Part shown: positions 1 through 9,110 of the stretch, in pieces
Position numbering within the stretch: position 1 is the first letter of the stretch
Layout of the letters: the number at the start of each line of letters is the position of its first letter
Assembly (NCBI GenBank): GCA_902793405.1
Contig: CADBDH010000008.1
Span: forward strand, 1 to 64,000
DNA: 64,000 nucleotides
Direction of reading: 5' to 3'
From: an uncultured Bacteroidales bacterium
GTDB taxonomy: Bacteria > Bacteroidota > Bacteroidia > Bacteroidales > Muribaculaceae
The notes under the pieces: generated by a model
What the model was told of the DNA's origin: nothing
The model's database searches: none
The model's input: the letters and a program-made list of their open reading frames with translations, nothing else
Made by a program: the position numbers and the translations under genes

Positions 1-42
1 CGCCGATGGTACTGCGAAAGTGGGAGAGTAGGTAACCGCCCC
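1..42 (+). rRNA. rrf: 5S ribosomal RNA, 3' end (partial)
   Basis: The first 40 or so bases match the conserved 3' arm of bacterial 5S rRNA (GCCGATGGTACTGC, then GTGGGAGAGTAGGT). The 5' part lies outside the window. A strong terminator follows directly, as expected at the end of an rRNA operon, so 16S and 23S genes probably lie just upstream. The exact 3' end is uncertain by a few bases. Confidence 0.88.
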
Positions 43-46
43 TTAA

Positions 47-86
47 GAGAGGTGATGTCAGCAATGATGTCGCCTCTCGTTTTTTT
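47..86 (+). terminator. rRNA operon terminator
   Basis: A 13-bp stem with some G-T pairs (47-59 with 66-78) and a 6-base loop is followed by a run of seven T (80-86). It sits directly behind the 5S rRNA. Confidence 0.85.
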
Positions 87-2422
<2,336 letters not shown>

Positions 2423-2427
2423 AGAAT

Positions 2428-2451
2428 CGAGTCGCAGTTTACTGCGACTCG
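2428..2451 (+). terminator. Perfect hairpin behind the GH97 gene
   Basis: Ten-base arms (2428-2437 and 2442-2451) enclose a TTTA loop six bases after the stop codon. No T-run follows. Instead a heptamer array begins, and then a second hairpin that does have a T-tract. Confidence 0.6.
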
Positions 2452-2452
2452 A

Positions 2453-2480
2453 GTTTAGGGTTTAGGGTTTAGAGTTTAGA
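2453..2480 (+). repeat. Heptamer array GTTTAGR x4
   Basis: Four exact 7-base units read GTTTAGG, GTTTAGG, GTTTAGA, GTTTAGA. The same order of unit types, with C for the second T in most units, recurs at 63236-63270, also straight after a perfect hairpin behind a stop codon. Confidence 0.85.
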
Positions 2481-2509
2481 GGGGTGCGCTTGCGCGCCCC
2501 TTATATTTT
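2480..2509 (+). terminator. Terminator of the GH97 gene
   Basis: A GC-rich 9-bp stem (2480-2488 with 2493-2501) and CTTG loop is followed by TATATTTTT, a normal intrinsic terminator. Confidence 0.7.
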
Positions 2510-2570
2510 TGGGGTATAAAAAGAATGGGCAACCAGCCGAAGCGTGGTCACCCAAATCCTCTCTCCACTG

Positions 2571-2644
2571 CGGTGTGTACGTGACTCGAACACGCGACCC
2601 CCTGCGTGACAGGCAGGTATTCTAACCAACTGAACTAACACACT
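2571..2644 (-). tRNA. tRNA-Asp (GTC), copy 1
   Basis: The minus strand folds as a 74-nt tRNA with anticodon GTC in the loop CTGTCAC between CCTGC and GCAGG. CCA is not encoded. It is identical to the copy at 43690-43763 except for position 1, which is A here and G there. Acceptor pair 1-72 is therefore an A-C mismatch in this copy. A perfect TTTG-N19-TACCTTTG promoter ends only one base upstream of position 1. Confidence 0.93.
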
Positions 2645-2645
2645 G

Positions 2646-2676
2646 CAAAGGTACAGCAAGTTTTTGAACTGACAAA
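2646..2676 (-). promoter_or_regulatory. Promoter flush with tRNA-Asp copy 1
   Basis: On the minus strand TTTG (2676-2673), 19 bases and TACCTTTG (2653-2646) match the Bacteroidetes consensus exactly. The box ends one base from the mature tRNA, so initiation would fall on or inside the first tRNA bases. Confidence 0.75.
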
Positions 2677-2704
2677 GGATTTTGCCAAAAATTTTTCAAA
2701 AAAT

Positions 2705-2790
2705 TATCACATCATCGATTAATCATCTGTTATACAGCCCAATAGCGGAATCGTCTATTGGTGTTCATCAGATGGCTCGATGATGTGATA
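2705..2790. repeat. Three-tier 86-nt inverted repeat
   Basis: Nested perfect arms: 14 bp (2705-2718 with 2777-2790), 6 bp (2724-2729 with 2769-2774) and 7 bp (2739-2745 with 2755-2761). It lies between tRNA-Asp and the 3' end of the minus-strand receptor gene. It could be a structured RNA, a small MITE-like element or part of the receptor terminator region. Confidence 0.6.
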
Positions 2791-2869
2791 TCGAAAAATG
2801 AAACAGGTTATTCCAATTGTGAATCAAGAAGAAAGAATTCCTAACTCCTCATTCCTAACTCTTGATTAT

Positions 2870-5179
2870 TTACAGTCTTTCCTTCTCGCTGGCGCCGGCA
2901 CCGGTACCCTTATACTTGCTCTGGGCGGCATTGAACTTGTAGCGCACGGTGAATTCCACCTCGCGGACATCGCGGCGCTGGGTCTGGCACATGGTGCGCA
3001 GTCCGTAGCGCAGTTTGTAATGCTCCTGTGAGTCAAGCAGGTTGTGGCCCGTTACCTGGATGGAGAGGCGGTCGTTCAGGAAGGTCTTGGTGGCGCCGAT
3101 GTCGAGCAGATAGAGTGGCTCGGAGATGGTGACGTTTTCCATGTCGCCACGGCTGAGGAAATTGAAGTTGACATTAGCCGTCAGGGTGGGCAGAATCTGG
3201 AAATTGTTGCTAAACTGCACGAGGAAGGCGGGGTTCTTGGGGGATATGAAACCCACTGGTGACGGAATCTTGATCCATTCCTTGATGATGCCCAGCGTCA
3301 ATGACGGCTGATAGAGTCCGAAGCGGGGCGAGAAGGTGAGCATCGCGCGCATGGCATCCTTGTGGTCCACATTCTCGGTGGTCATCAGTGTGGTGGCCTC
3401 GCTGCCGGGTATCTCACGAGCCACGTTGACAATCACGTCACGGTCATGCTTGTAGCCCAGCATCAAGTTGACCCACTTGTACATCGCCATGAGCGACACC
3501 TCGTTGTTGATTGTGGGTTTGAGCAGGGGGTTACCGCTGTCCCACGTGAAACGGTTGGCATAGGTGACACTGCCACGCATCTGCCAGTAGCCTGGACGCT
3601 TGATCTTCATCGCATAGTTCAGCATCAGTTGCACATTGCCCGCACGAGCCATCAGTCCCAAGCTGGGGAAGAAGTGGTGATAATTGCGGCTCTGCTCGGC
3701 CATGCGCACGCCCTGGCTGTAGTAGTCGCTGTTGACGTTCTCGTTGCGCAGGCCCACCTTCAGCTGGCCGAAAGGCAACGGGTGCCCGTACTCGGCAAAG
3801 AAGATGTAGTTGCGCTCCTTCTGCTCGGTGAAGGATGTGGGGACGACCTGCTCAGGATTGATGTAGTCGTCGTTGCGGTGAGTGTGGTCATACTCACTGC
3901 CCACTTGCAAGTTGCCACCCCACAGGGACCACGACAGGACGAGTTTGGCCGCCCACAGCTGGTTGCGGATTACGCTGGTACTGGTCACCGTGCGGCTGTC
4001 CCGTTCCTGGCTCACCTCGTCGTTGAACTGGCTTTTGCGCTCCTTGTGGAAGACGTAATCGGTATTGAAGTCAATCGAGGTCTTGCCCACACGGCCGTTA
4101 TAATAGGCATTGAGGGTGTGGGGCATGTTGAATTTGCTGGACATGTGCATACCATTTTCCAGGTGGTCATAAAACTCGCCGTTGGCCATCACGTCGGCGG
4201 TGAAGGTGCCGCGGGTGCGGTTCAGGAAAAAAGCCTTGGTGTCATAGCGGAAGCCCATCGAGTGGTTGTCGTTGAAGATATAGTTCACGCCCGCCGAGGT
4301 GTAAATCGAGTTATTGTGGCTCTTGATGTCGGAATGCTCATTCATTCGCCAAGTGGTGTCGGCTTGCACGTCAAAAATGAAATCGTCATTTTCCAGGTAC
4401 TTGTCATCGTTGTACCACACGCTGCCGAACACGTCCAGCCCGCGATGGCGGTAGTTCCAGTTGAGGCCCAGTGCCAGGTCGGGTCCCTCGCCCACGTAGT
4501 AACTGGCTTGGGTATTGAAACTGAAGCCCTCGCCCTGGGGCCGCTTGGTCTTGATAAGGATGACCGACTCGACCGTGGCGTCATACTTCGCACCGGGGTT
4601 GGTAATCAGCTCCACGCTCTGGATGTCCTCGCTGCTGATCTGGTCTAGCTCGGTCTGGTTCTGGAGTTTGCGCCCATTGATGTAGATGAGCGGCGTGCCC
4701 TTGCCGAAGACCTCGATGCCGTCCTTCTTGCGCTGTACGCCCGGCAGATTCTCGAGCACAGCCTTGGCGGTGCCCACCTTGCTCAGCAGGGTGTTCTCTA
4801 TCTCGGTCTTGAGGCCCTCGGTCGTCAACTTAAAGGCGGGGCGCTGGCCCTTGACGACCACCTCGCCCAGCATGGTAGCCTCGGGCTCCAGTGCGATGGT
4901 GCCCAAATTACTGCCAGGGGCATCCAGCACCAGCGTTTTGTAACCCAGATAGGAAATCTTGATAATTGGCCTGGCGGCAGCGCCCGTGAGGGTAAATATG
5001 CCGTCACCATCGGTTGTCGTTCCCGCCACAAAGGCACTATCGCTTGCATTGAGCAGCACCACATTGACAAAGGGCGCCGATGCGTTTGTCTCGTCAACCA
5101 CGCGGCCAGTAAACGTGTCGGCGGCTGCCGTCATCACGACCAGCAGCGCCATCATCAGTGTGAAAAAGTATCTATTCAT
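2870..5179 (-). CDS. TonB-dependent-type outer membrane receptor, paralogue 1
   Basis: A 769-residue outer-membrane protein. Signal peptide (about 1-20), then a carboxypeptidase-regulatory-like beta-sandwich (TGRVVDET onward, to about residue 100), a plug-like segment (GEVVVKGQRP, then PGVQRKKDGIEVFGKG and YINGRKL), and a beta-barrel of the OMP_b-brl_3 type. It probably imports or binds a ligand at the cell surface; the ligand is unknown and no SusD is nearby. It is clearly paralogous to the gene at 5790-8102: both end in an SKYKGTGAG-type tail. Its upstream region carries the same bipartite element as its paralogue. The start at 5179 leads straight into the signal peptide. Confidence 0.85.
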   Translation of the reverse strand: MNRYFFTLMMALLVVMTAAADTFTGRVVDETNASAPFVNVVLLNASDSAFVAGTTTDGDGIFTLTGAAARPIIKISYLGYKTLVLDAPGSNLGTIALEPEATMLGEVVVKGQRPAFKLTTEGLKTEIENTLLSKVGTAKAVLENLPGVQRKKDGIEVFGKGTPLIYINGRKLQNQTELDQISSEDIQSVELITNPGAKYDATVESVILIKTKRPQGEGFSFNTQASYYVGEGPDLALGLNWNYRHRGLDVFGSVWYNDDKYLENDDFIFDVQADTTWRMNEHSDIKSHNNSIYTSAGVNYIFNDNHSMGFRYDTKAFFLNRTRGTFTADVMANGEFYDHLENGMHMSSKFNMPHTLNAYYNGRVGKTSIDFNTDYVFHKERKSQFNDEVSQERDSRTVTSTSVIRNQLWAAKLVLSWSLWGGNLQVGSEYDHTHRNDDYINPEQVVPTSFTEQKERNYIFFAEYGHPLPFGQLKVGLRNENVNSDYYSQGVRMAEQSRNYHHFFPSLGLMARAGNVQLMLNYAMKIKRPGYWQMRGSVTYANRFTWDSGNPLLKPTINNEVSLMAMYKWVNLMLGYKHDRDVIVNVAREIPGSEATTLMTTENVDHKDAMRAMLTFSPRFGLYQPSLTLGIIKEWIKIPSPVGFISPKNPAFLVQFSNNFQILPTLTANVNFNFLSRGDMENVTISEPLYLLDIGATKTFLNDRLSIQVTGHNLLDSQEHYKLRYGLRTMCQTQRRDVREVEFTVRYKFNAAQSKYKGTGAGASEKERL

Positions 5180-5218
5180 TTGTCTATAAGTTTTATTGAG
5201 TTATCATTTTACCGGCAG

Positions 5219-5226
5219 CAATAGTA
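5219..5226 (-). promoter_or_regulatory. Probable -7 box of receptor paralogue 1
   Basis: The minus strand reads TACTATTG, one base off TAnnTTTG, about 40 bases ahead of the start codon. No TTTG lies at the -33 position, which suits an activator-dependent promoter. Confidence 0.4.
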
Positions 5227-5262
5227 TCCTACCGTTTTCCCTATAGACGCACACCAGCGGTC

Positions 5263-5320
5263 GAAAAGTTGCAACCTTCAAGAGAAAACTGCACTTTCAC
5301 CCTTTAGTGTGTTAAATGCC
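5263..5320 (-). promoter_or_regulatory. Bipartite element upstream of receptor paralogue 1
   Basis: Part A is GAAAAGTTGCA (5263-5273). Part B is 5291-5320, GCACTTTCAC followed by CCTTTAGTGTGTTAAATGCC. Both parts recur at 8175-8185 and 8205-8235 upstream of the paralogue, at nearly the same distance from the -7 box (36-37 bases) and from each other (28 and 30 bases). Confidence 0.7.
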
Positions 5321-5337
5321 CCGTAAAAAAATAGTGC

Positions 5338-5422
5338 TCCGTAACGGCAAAAAAAATGGCGTTACGGATGGGTAAAATAAAAAATAGGGCTCCGTAACGC
5401 GTTTTTTTAGGCGTTACGGAGC
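5338..5422 (-). terminator. Two tandem hairpins with the same stem sequence
   Basis: Hairpin 1 pairs 5338-5346 with 5360-5368; hairpin 2 pairs 5389-5400 with 5411-5422. Both stems contain CCGTAACG. The loops hold an A8 and a T7 run, so the homopolymer is inside the loop rather than after the stem. They lie behind the 114-residue gene and ahead of receptor 1, where a terminator is expected. Confidence 0.55.
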
Positions 5423-5448
5423 AATTAAAGAATATAAACATCACTTTT

Positions 5449-5793
5449 TTACAATTGATAGACCCGCGTCATGCCATCGAGCTCCAAGGGTGCGAAGGAC
5501 TGTTGTAGCAGCACTATGTAGAAACGTGGCAGGCATTCAACTGGCGGGTGTTCGACGATGTAGCGGTCAATCTTACTGCGGGCGGCTGCACGCAATGTCT
5601 CGTCATCGCAAGGAACCAGCCGCTCTTTTTCTATAAAAGCTATCTGCCAGAAAGCCATATAACCGATAATGTAACGCTCTACTGCTTGCTCTACACTATC
5701 GTCATGGACGAGTTGATCGATAGTGAATGAATCACTCTCGCACATAGCCACGACGGCCCATGATAGGTCAATATATTTCAATTCCTGTTTCAT
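5449..5793 (-). CDS. Unknown small protein coupled to receptor paralogue 2
   Basis: I do not recognise this 114-residue protein. It has no signal peptide or membrane segment and looks mostly helical and acidic at the N-terminus (MKQELKYIDLSWAVVAMCES). Its ATG overlaps the TGA of the upstream receptor gene in an ATGA junction, so it is probably translationally coupled and co-expressed. It may be a cytoplasmic accessory protein; nothing in the sequence says which. Base use resembles the neighbours. Confidence 0.7.
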   Translation of the reverse strand: MKQELKYIDLSWAVVAMCESDSFTIDQLVHDDSVEQAVERYIIGYMAFWQIAFIEKERLVPCDDETLRAAARSKIDRYIVEHPPVECLPRFYIVLLQQSFAPLELDGMTRVYQL

Positions 5794-8102
5794 AGTCTGT
5801 TTTTCTCTTCATTACCGGCGCCAGTACCCTTGTACTTGCTTCGTGTCCAATTGAAGTGGTAGCGCACGGTCACTTCTGCATAGCGGGTTTCGTTAGTGCG
5901 GTGCTGCCACAGGGTCAATTCACCGAAGTGCACCAGCACGTCCTGGCCATTGCGATGAAACAAGTCATGCCCAGCCACCTTGACCGACAAGCGGTCATCC
6001 AGGAACGTCTTGGTCAAACCGATGTACAGGTCAACCTGATGGCTGCAGCTGCTGATGTTCTCGCTGTCACCCTTGCCCTGCCAATCGAGATTGAGCGAAC
6101 CAGTGAATGATGGCATGAATTTAAAGTTGTTGTTCCACTGTGCCATGAAGACGGGCCTTGACGGACTATAAAAGCCATCAGGCATAGGAATCTTCATCCA
6201 CTCTTTCATCATACCGACCGTGAGTTGCGGGTTCCAGATACCAATGTGTGGTGCAGCTGTCACGCTGAGGGTCAACACGTCCTTTTTGTCGATATTCTCT
6301 TGTATGATGAGCGTTGTGGCCTCATGTCCCTCAATTTGGCGTCCCAACTGCAAGACTACATCCTTGAGGTGTGAATAGCTCACGTTAAGAGAGAGAAATT
6401 TCCAAGTGGCATCCAGCGACACATTGTTAATGATGGTGGGTCTCAGGAACGGGTTGCCTGACTGCCAAGTGAAGCGGTTAGAATAATAGGTCTTGTTGCT
6501 GAGTTCAAAATATGTCGGTCGGCGAATTTTCATCGTATAGCCTAACATAGCATTGACGTTGCCCACCTGAGTCGATAACGAGAGGCTGGGAAACAGATGG
6601 TTTTGATGGCGGCTTTGTCCGTCGATGTGAACGCCTTGACTGTAATAGTCGGTGGTGACATATTCGTCACGCAATCCACCGCTCAGCTGTCCGATAGGTG
6701 TCAATCGGCTATACTCGATAAAGGCGCTGTAGTTGCGCTCCTTAACCTCGGTGTAACTTGACGGAACAATCTGCTCGGGGTTGAGGTAATCATCGTTGCG
6801 GTGGGTGTAGTCAATCTCACTGCCCACCGACAGGTTACCGCCCCATAATGGCCATGAGAGCACGAGTTTGCCGGCAAATAGCTCATTTCTCACTGTATTC
6901 ACGCTGGTCACTGTGCGGTCTTCCCACTCCTGGCTCTCCTCAAGGCTACACTCACTCTCACGGTTCTTGGTAAAATAGTAATCGGCATTAAAGTCGATAT
7001 TGGTCTTGCCTACTTCGCCATTGTAATAGAGATTGAGCGAGTGCGGCATGTTGTGCCGTGTTTTATTCTTATTATTGGTTATCAGGTTGTCATAGAAAGC
7101 GCCGTTGGCGGTCACGTCAGCAGCAAAAAAGCCTTTGTCAACATCCTTGAGGCGGATGCTGCTGTTATATTGGATGCCCATCGTATGCTGATCATTAAAC
7201 TGGTAATTGGCTCCAATAACCAAGCGCAAAATGTTGTAATTGCCCTGGCTGCGGCCGTGATTGTCCTGATGCCACAAGGTGTCGGCAGCGACGTCCTGGG
7301 TGATGCGGTATTTCTGCAACCAGCCGTTCTCATAGTCGCTGACTGTACCGAAGACATCCAATTCCCGGTGTCGGTAATTCCACAGGAAGGCATTATAGGT
7401 GCGGGACATTTCGCCCTGGAAGAAACTGCTGCGCAGGTGACCGCCCCATCCTTCACCCTGTGGCTTGCGCGTCTTAATCCGAATCACGCTCTGTACCGAC
7501 GCATCATACTTGGCGCCGGGGGTGTTGATGACCTCGACACTTACGATGTCTTGTGATTTCAATTCGTTGAGTTCCGACGCGTCACGCATCAGTCGGTTAT
7601 TGATGTAAATGAGAGGTTTGCCCTTGCCAAACACCTCAATGCCGCCATCTTTGCTCAAGATACCGGGAACATTTCTCAATACGTCCTCAGCAGTTCCCAA
7701 TTGACTCAAAATCGAACCCTCGATAGTGGTAAGTAACCCCTCCTTGCCTAATTTATGGACGGGACGGTGCCCCTTGACCACTACTTCGCCGAGTATCGCC
7801 GCGTCAGGTTCCATTACGATACTACCCACGTAACCTGGAGTCACGTCAATGCTCAGGGTCTTGTATCCCACGCTGGAAATTTTCAATATACCAGTTTCCA
7901 ACTCTCCAGTAATTGAGAAGGCACCATCTTCACCAGTCACGGTGCCTTGGACAAAAGTGGAATCGGCACTGTTGAGCAATAATACGTTCACATAGGGCAT
8001 CGGCACCTGATTCTCATCCAGCACGCAGCCTGTAACCGTACCTGCAACAGCTGTCAAAGCCACAATAAGTTCTACAATGATGATAATCGTTCTTTCTATC
8101 AT
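5790..8102 (-). CDS. TonB-dependent-type outer membrane receptor, paralogue 2
   Basis: The ORF is open to 8162, but the start at 8102 (MIERTIIIIVELIVALTAVAG) gives a proper signal peptide and lies downstream of a TAATTTTG box at 8137-8130. The protein (770 aa) has the same order as paralogue 1: regulatory-like beta-sandwich, plug-like region (GEVVVKGHRP, GIEVFGKGKPLIYINNR) and a long barrel ending SKYKGTGAG. Ligand unknown. It forms a two-gene unit with the 114-residue ORF, is divergent from a LuxR-type regulator, and shares its upstream element with paralogue 1. Together these suggest a small regulon. Confidence 0.85.
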   Translation of the reverse strand: MIERTIIIIVELIVALTAVAGTVTGCVLDENQVPMPYVNVLLLNSADSTFVQGTVTGEDGAFSITGELETGILKISSVGYKTLSIDVTPGYVGSIVMEPDAAILGEVVVKGHRPVHKLGKEGLLTTIEGSILSQLGTAEDVLRNVPGILSKDGGIEVFGKGKPLIYINNRLMRDASELNELKSQDIVSVEVINTPGAKYDASVQSVIRIKTRKPQGEGWGGHLRSSFFQGEMSRTYNAFLWNYRHRELDVFGTVSDYENGWLQKYRITQDVAADTLWHQDNHGRSQGNYNILRLVIGANYQFNDQHTMGIQYNSSIRLKDVDKGFFAADVTANGAFYDNLITNNKNKTRHNMPHSLNLYYNGEVGKTNIDFNADYYFTKNRESECSLEESQEWEDRTVTSVNTVRNELFAGKLVLSWPLWGGNLSVGSEIDYTHRNDDYLNPEQIVPSSYTEVKERNYSAFIEYSRLTPIGQLSGGLRDEYVTTDYYSQGVHIDGQSRHQNHLFPSLSLSTQVGNVNAMLGYTMKIRRPTYFELSNKTYYSNRFTWQSGNPFLRPTIINNVSLDATWKFLSLNVSYSHLKDVVLQLGRQIEGHEATTLIIQENIDKKDVLTLSVTAAPHIGIWNPQLTVGMMKEWMKIPMPDGFYSPSRPVFMAQWNNNFKFMPSFTGSLNLDWQGKGDSENISSCSHQVDLYIGLTKTFLDDRLSVKVAGHDLFHRNGQDVLVHFGELTLWQHRTNETRYAEVTVRYHFNWTRSKYKGTGAGNEEKNRL

Positions 8103-8129
8103 AATGTCTCTATTTTGGTTGTTCGAGTG

Positions 8130-8137
8130 CAAAATTA
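8130..8137 (-). promoter_or_regulatory. -7 box of receptor paralogue 2
   Basis: The minus strand reads TAATTTTG, a full match to TAnnTTTG, 28 bases ahead of the start codon. No -33 TTTG is present at the usual distance; the shared upstream element begins there instead. Confidence 0.55.
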
Positions 8138-8161
8138 TCGAGGCAAACCTCAATAGAGACA

Positions 8162-8235
8162 CGCACTAAAGGGTGAAAAGTTGCAGTATCGGGGTGCTGA
8201 AATCGCATTTTCACACTTTAGGGTGTTAAATTGCC
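8162..8235 (-). promoter_or_regulatory. Bipartite element between receptor 2 and the LuxR-type gene
   Basis: GAAAAGTTGCA (8175-8185) and 8205-8235 (GCATTTTCAC, then ACTTTAGGGTGTTAAATTGCC) match the element at 5263-5320. An extra CACTAAAGGGTG at 8164-8175 is the inverse of the CACCCTTTAGTG inside part B at 5298-5309. The divergent regulator gene may encode the binding protein. Confidence 0.65.
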
Positions 8236-8284
8236 TTGTGGCATGTTACTACTTCTTAAGGATAAGGCTTTTTAAGTTTCACCA

Positions 8285-8316
8285 TTTGTCGGAATTGGGC
8301 ATTTGGGGTACATTTG
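8285..8316 (+). promoter_or_regulatory. Promoter of the LuxR-type regulator
   Basis: TTTG at 8285-8288, 20 bases, TACATTTG at 8309-8316. It lies inside the longer open frame that begins at 8181, which shows that the real start is downstream, at 8334. Confidence 0.75.
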
Positions 8317-8333
8317 CAAGGCTATTAACCAGC

Positions 8334-9098
8334 ATGACCGATATGGCTAGAATTGAGGATTTCTTCACGTTGACCAACAGTGTAGAGGGCATTGATGATG
8401 AGCAATACTGCCACCTTGAGCCCATGATACGAGCCATCGATGCGATGGCCAATGCGACCTACCAGAGCATTTATGTCATCGACTACCTGAGGCATGGTTT
8501 CCTGCATGTAGCGAGTAATCCGCTATTCCTGTGTGGGCACACGGCCGAGGAGGTGCGCCAGATGGGCTACCGCCTGTATATTGACCACGTCCCTGCCGAG
8601 GAACAGATTATGCTCACTGAAATCAACGAGGTGGGCTTCAAGCGCTTCAACGAGGAGCCCATGACTGAGCGCAGCCGCTGCTTCATGAGCTACGATTTCC
8701 ATATTGTAAATGGCGAAGACTGCTACTTGGTAAACCACAAGATTACACCGTTTGCACTTGCGCCCGACGGACGTGCCTGGCTGGCGATGTGTGTCGTGTC
8801 ATTGTCGCACCACACCACTTCCGGCCACATAGAGTTCCGCAAGAAGGGTCAATCCATTTACTGGGAATATGACTTGGACGTTCACCGCTGGCAGGAACGT
8901 AAAAGCGTGACCCTGCGCGGGCAGGAAAAGCAAGTGCTTATCCTGTCGGCTCAGGGATATACCGTGTCTCAGATAGCCGATAGGATGTGTCGCGCTGTGG
9001 ATACTGTCAAGACTTACAAGCGTGCGCTGTTTGAGCGCTTGGGTGTGCGCAGCATTACCGAGGCCCTGACTGTTGCCACCAATCAGGGGCTATTATAG
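8334..9098 (+). CDS. PAS-like/LuxR-type transcriptional regulator
   Basis: A 254-residue cytoplasmic DNA-binding protein. The N-terminal two thirds resemble a PAS-type sensor fold (YVIDYLRHGFLHVASNP, LFLCGHTAEEVRQMGY). The last 60 residues form a LuxR-type helix-turn-helix (LRGQEKQVLILSAQGYTVSQ, then DTVKTYKRALFERLGVRS). Start 8334 was preferred to 8181 because a promoter lies between them; 8343 (MARIEDFF) is also possible. It is divergent from receptor paralogue 2 and probably controls both receptors through their shared upstream element. That role is inference from position and the conserved sites. Confidence 0.85.
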   Translation: MTDMARIEDFFTLTNSVEGIDDEQYCHLEPMIRAIDAMANATYQSIYVIDYLRHGFLHVASNPLFLCGHTAEEVRQMGYRLYIDHVPAEEQIMLTEINEVGFKRFNEEPMTERSRCFMSYDFHIVNGEDCYLVNHKITPFALAPDGRAWLAMCVVSLSHHTTSGHIEFRKKGQSIYWEYDLDVHRWQERKSVTLRGQEKQVLILSAQGYTVSQIADRMCRAVDTVKTYKRALFERLGVRSITEALTVATNQGLL

Positions 9099-9110
9099 AA
9101 TCTGAGGTAA

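Noticed and set aside
2453-2480. Telomere-like TTTAGGG repeat
   Set aside because: Only four units with changes in the last two; it lies inside a bacterial intergenic region next to a terminator and matches the 7-base array family of this genome.
3362-4648. 428-codon frame antisense to receptor paralogue 1
   Set aside because: Composition is Val/His/Gly-rich as expected from reverse-reading a beta-barrel gene; no start context or promoter.
8181-8333. N-terminal extension of the LuxR-type regulator
   Set aside because: A consensus promoter and the shared receptor element lie inside this stretch, and the encoded 51 residues do not resemble the family.
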